Below are positions 6,179 through 6,930 of a DNA stretch of 6,930 bases, piece by piece. The DNA is taken from assembly GCA_030523505.1 (NCBI GenBank), contig JAUNIK010000142.1, positions 1 to 6,930 on the forward strand, read 5' to 3'. The position numbers and the translations under genes were made by a program. The notes beneath the pieces were generated by a model, which saw only the letters and a list, made by a program, of their open reading frames with translations, made no database searches and had not been told where the DNA came from. Source of the DNA: Prevotellaceae bacterium (GTDB taxonomy: Bacteria; Bacteroidota; Bacteroidia; Bacteroidales; Bacteroidaceae). Position 1 is the stretch's first letter, and each line of letters starts with the position of its first letter.

Positions 6179-6930
6179 TTACTTCAGATTTACGGTTCTT
6201 GAACCAATCATATTGCCATCAGCAAAGATGCTGATCTGGTAGTTGCCAGCCTCAAGTGCCTGGTTTACCTCCCAGTACATAGTGATAGGAGTCTCCTTAC
6301 CACCGTATTCCACACTACGCTTTGCAGTGCACTGGAGGTTGCGGTTTTCATAAGAGAACGAACCTGCACCACCGAGCAACTGACCGGCAGGCGAAAGGAT
6401 GCGAGCATAGACGGTCTTGTTTCCGCTCACTGCGGTGACATTCTTTGCGAGTGCAAAGTTGAGTTGGAGTTTCTTACACTTAGATACTTTGTTGGTTGAC
6501 TTATCCTTCTTATCAAGCATCGACAGATTGATACCTACAGCATCGAGTTGTGCAGCGATAGCCACCTTCTCCGAGAGTGTTGCCTTCTCTGAATTTAGAC
6601 CCTCAATCTGGCGGTTAGCCTCCTCGTACTGAGCCTTCACCTGTGTGTTCTCTGCCACGAGACTCTGGTTGAGACGGTTGAGTGAGTCAATCTCAATGAC
6701 ATAACTGCGAATTACGGCACGGCAAGTTGCGAGCTCTTTTTTCAGACGTGCAATCTCACGGGCGTTGCTGCTCTTCACCTCCTTCAATTCCTTGAGAAGT
6801 TGCTCGGTCTTGAGCTGCTCATTGGTGAGTTGGGCAATGAGCGAGTCGTTGGTAATCTGTGCGCGCATCTCGCTGTACTGCTCAGCAAACTGCTGATATT
6901 CATTCTCCATTTCCTGCTTGTCCATCTCAG
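6179..6930 (-). CDS. Coiled-coil protein of unknown function, 5' end cut by window
   Basis: Partial: the frame stays open through the window edge (a Glu codon precedes the Met at 6925), so that Met is probably internal. The visible 248 residues start with an uninterrupted coiled-coil rich in Glu, Gln, Lys and Leu (about 1-125, including EQLLKELKEVKSSNAREIAR at 41-60). A short Lys/Ser linker follows (138-152), then a C-terminal region of about 95 residues with beta-strand character. That region has alternating hydrophobics (TVYARILSPAGQLL, 171-184; TMYWEVNQALEAGNYQISIF, 215-234) and ends ADGNMIGSRTVNLK. It resembles a small Ig-like sandwich, but I recognise no named family. A membrane anchor may lie in the missing N-terminus. 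It is 26 bases ahead of the TolC-type gene on the same strand, so it may belong to the same transcript, though a hairpin separates them. Function unknown. Confidence 0.75.
   Translation of the reverse strand, partial: EMDKQEMENEYQQFAEQYSEMRAQITNDSLIAQLTNEQLKTEQLLKELKEVKSSNAREIARLKKELATCRAVIRSYVIEIDSLNRLNQSLVAENTQVKAQYEEANRQIEGLNSEKATLSEKVAIAAQLDAVGINLSMLDKKDKSTNKVSKCKKLQLNFALAKNVTAVSGNKTVYARILSPAGQLLGGAGSFSYENRNLQCTAKRSVEYGGKETPITMYWEVNQALEAGNYQISIFADGNMIGSRTVNLK

Overview
The window looks like chromosomal DNA from a Bacteroidales bacterium, plausibly Prevotella or a close relative. The reasons are the style of the exporter proteins, moderate G+C content, weak or missing Shine-Dalgarno sequences, and several copies of a short C-rich/G-rich intergenic repeat (core CTCCCCTTCGGGGAGG...GGGGCTT) that I associate with Bacteroidetes genomes. 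This is inference from pattern; no species call is possible.

Layout. A plus-strand gene for a Gfo/Idh/MocA-type NAD(P)-dependent oxidoreductase fills bases 16-1053. It meets a minus-strand cluster tail to tail, with a perfect 8-bp stem-loop in the 60-bp convergent gap. The minus-strand cluster, read right to left, is: a coiled-coil protein of unknown function cut by the window edge (6930-6179), a TolC-type outer-membrane efflux protein (6152-4647), an HlyD/EmrA-type periplasmic adaptor (4542-3559), and two different ABC-2-type permeases (3559-2390 and 2304-1114). Together these give an outer-membrane channel, an adaptor and a probable heterodimeric inner-membrane unit, as in tripartite exporters of the YbhGFSR/YhiI kind. 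No ATP-binding subunit is encoded in the window. The adaptor and first permease genes overlap by one base (TAATG). The other two gaps in the exporter cluster (104 and 85 bp) each carry one copy of the C/G-rich repeat directly against the preceding stop codon.

The most interesting signal is inside the oxidoreductase gene. A third copy of the repeat sits within the coding sequence, flanked by a 9-bp direct repeat (TCATCGCTT at 211-219 and 272-280) that looks like a target-site duplication. The 61-bp offset should break the frame. Just upstream, however, the neighbouring frame reads PHAVVIA, which is the expected fourth Rossmann strand. This suggests that a second small indel put the gene back in frame, leaving a Ser/Pro/Gly-rich loop in the protein. 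Other points of note are a 27-base hairpin before tolC whose loop contains a possible AUG start, a TTG start for the last permease, and an unusually long predicted first extracellular loop in the TolC protein. No stretch over 300 bases lacks a gene. I saw no tRNA, rRNA, CRISPR array, transposase or convincing Bacteroidetes-type promoter (TAnnTTTG).
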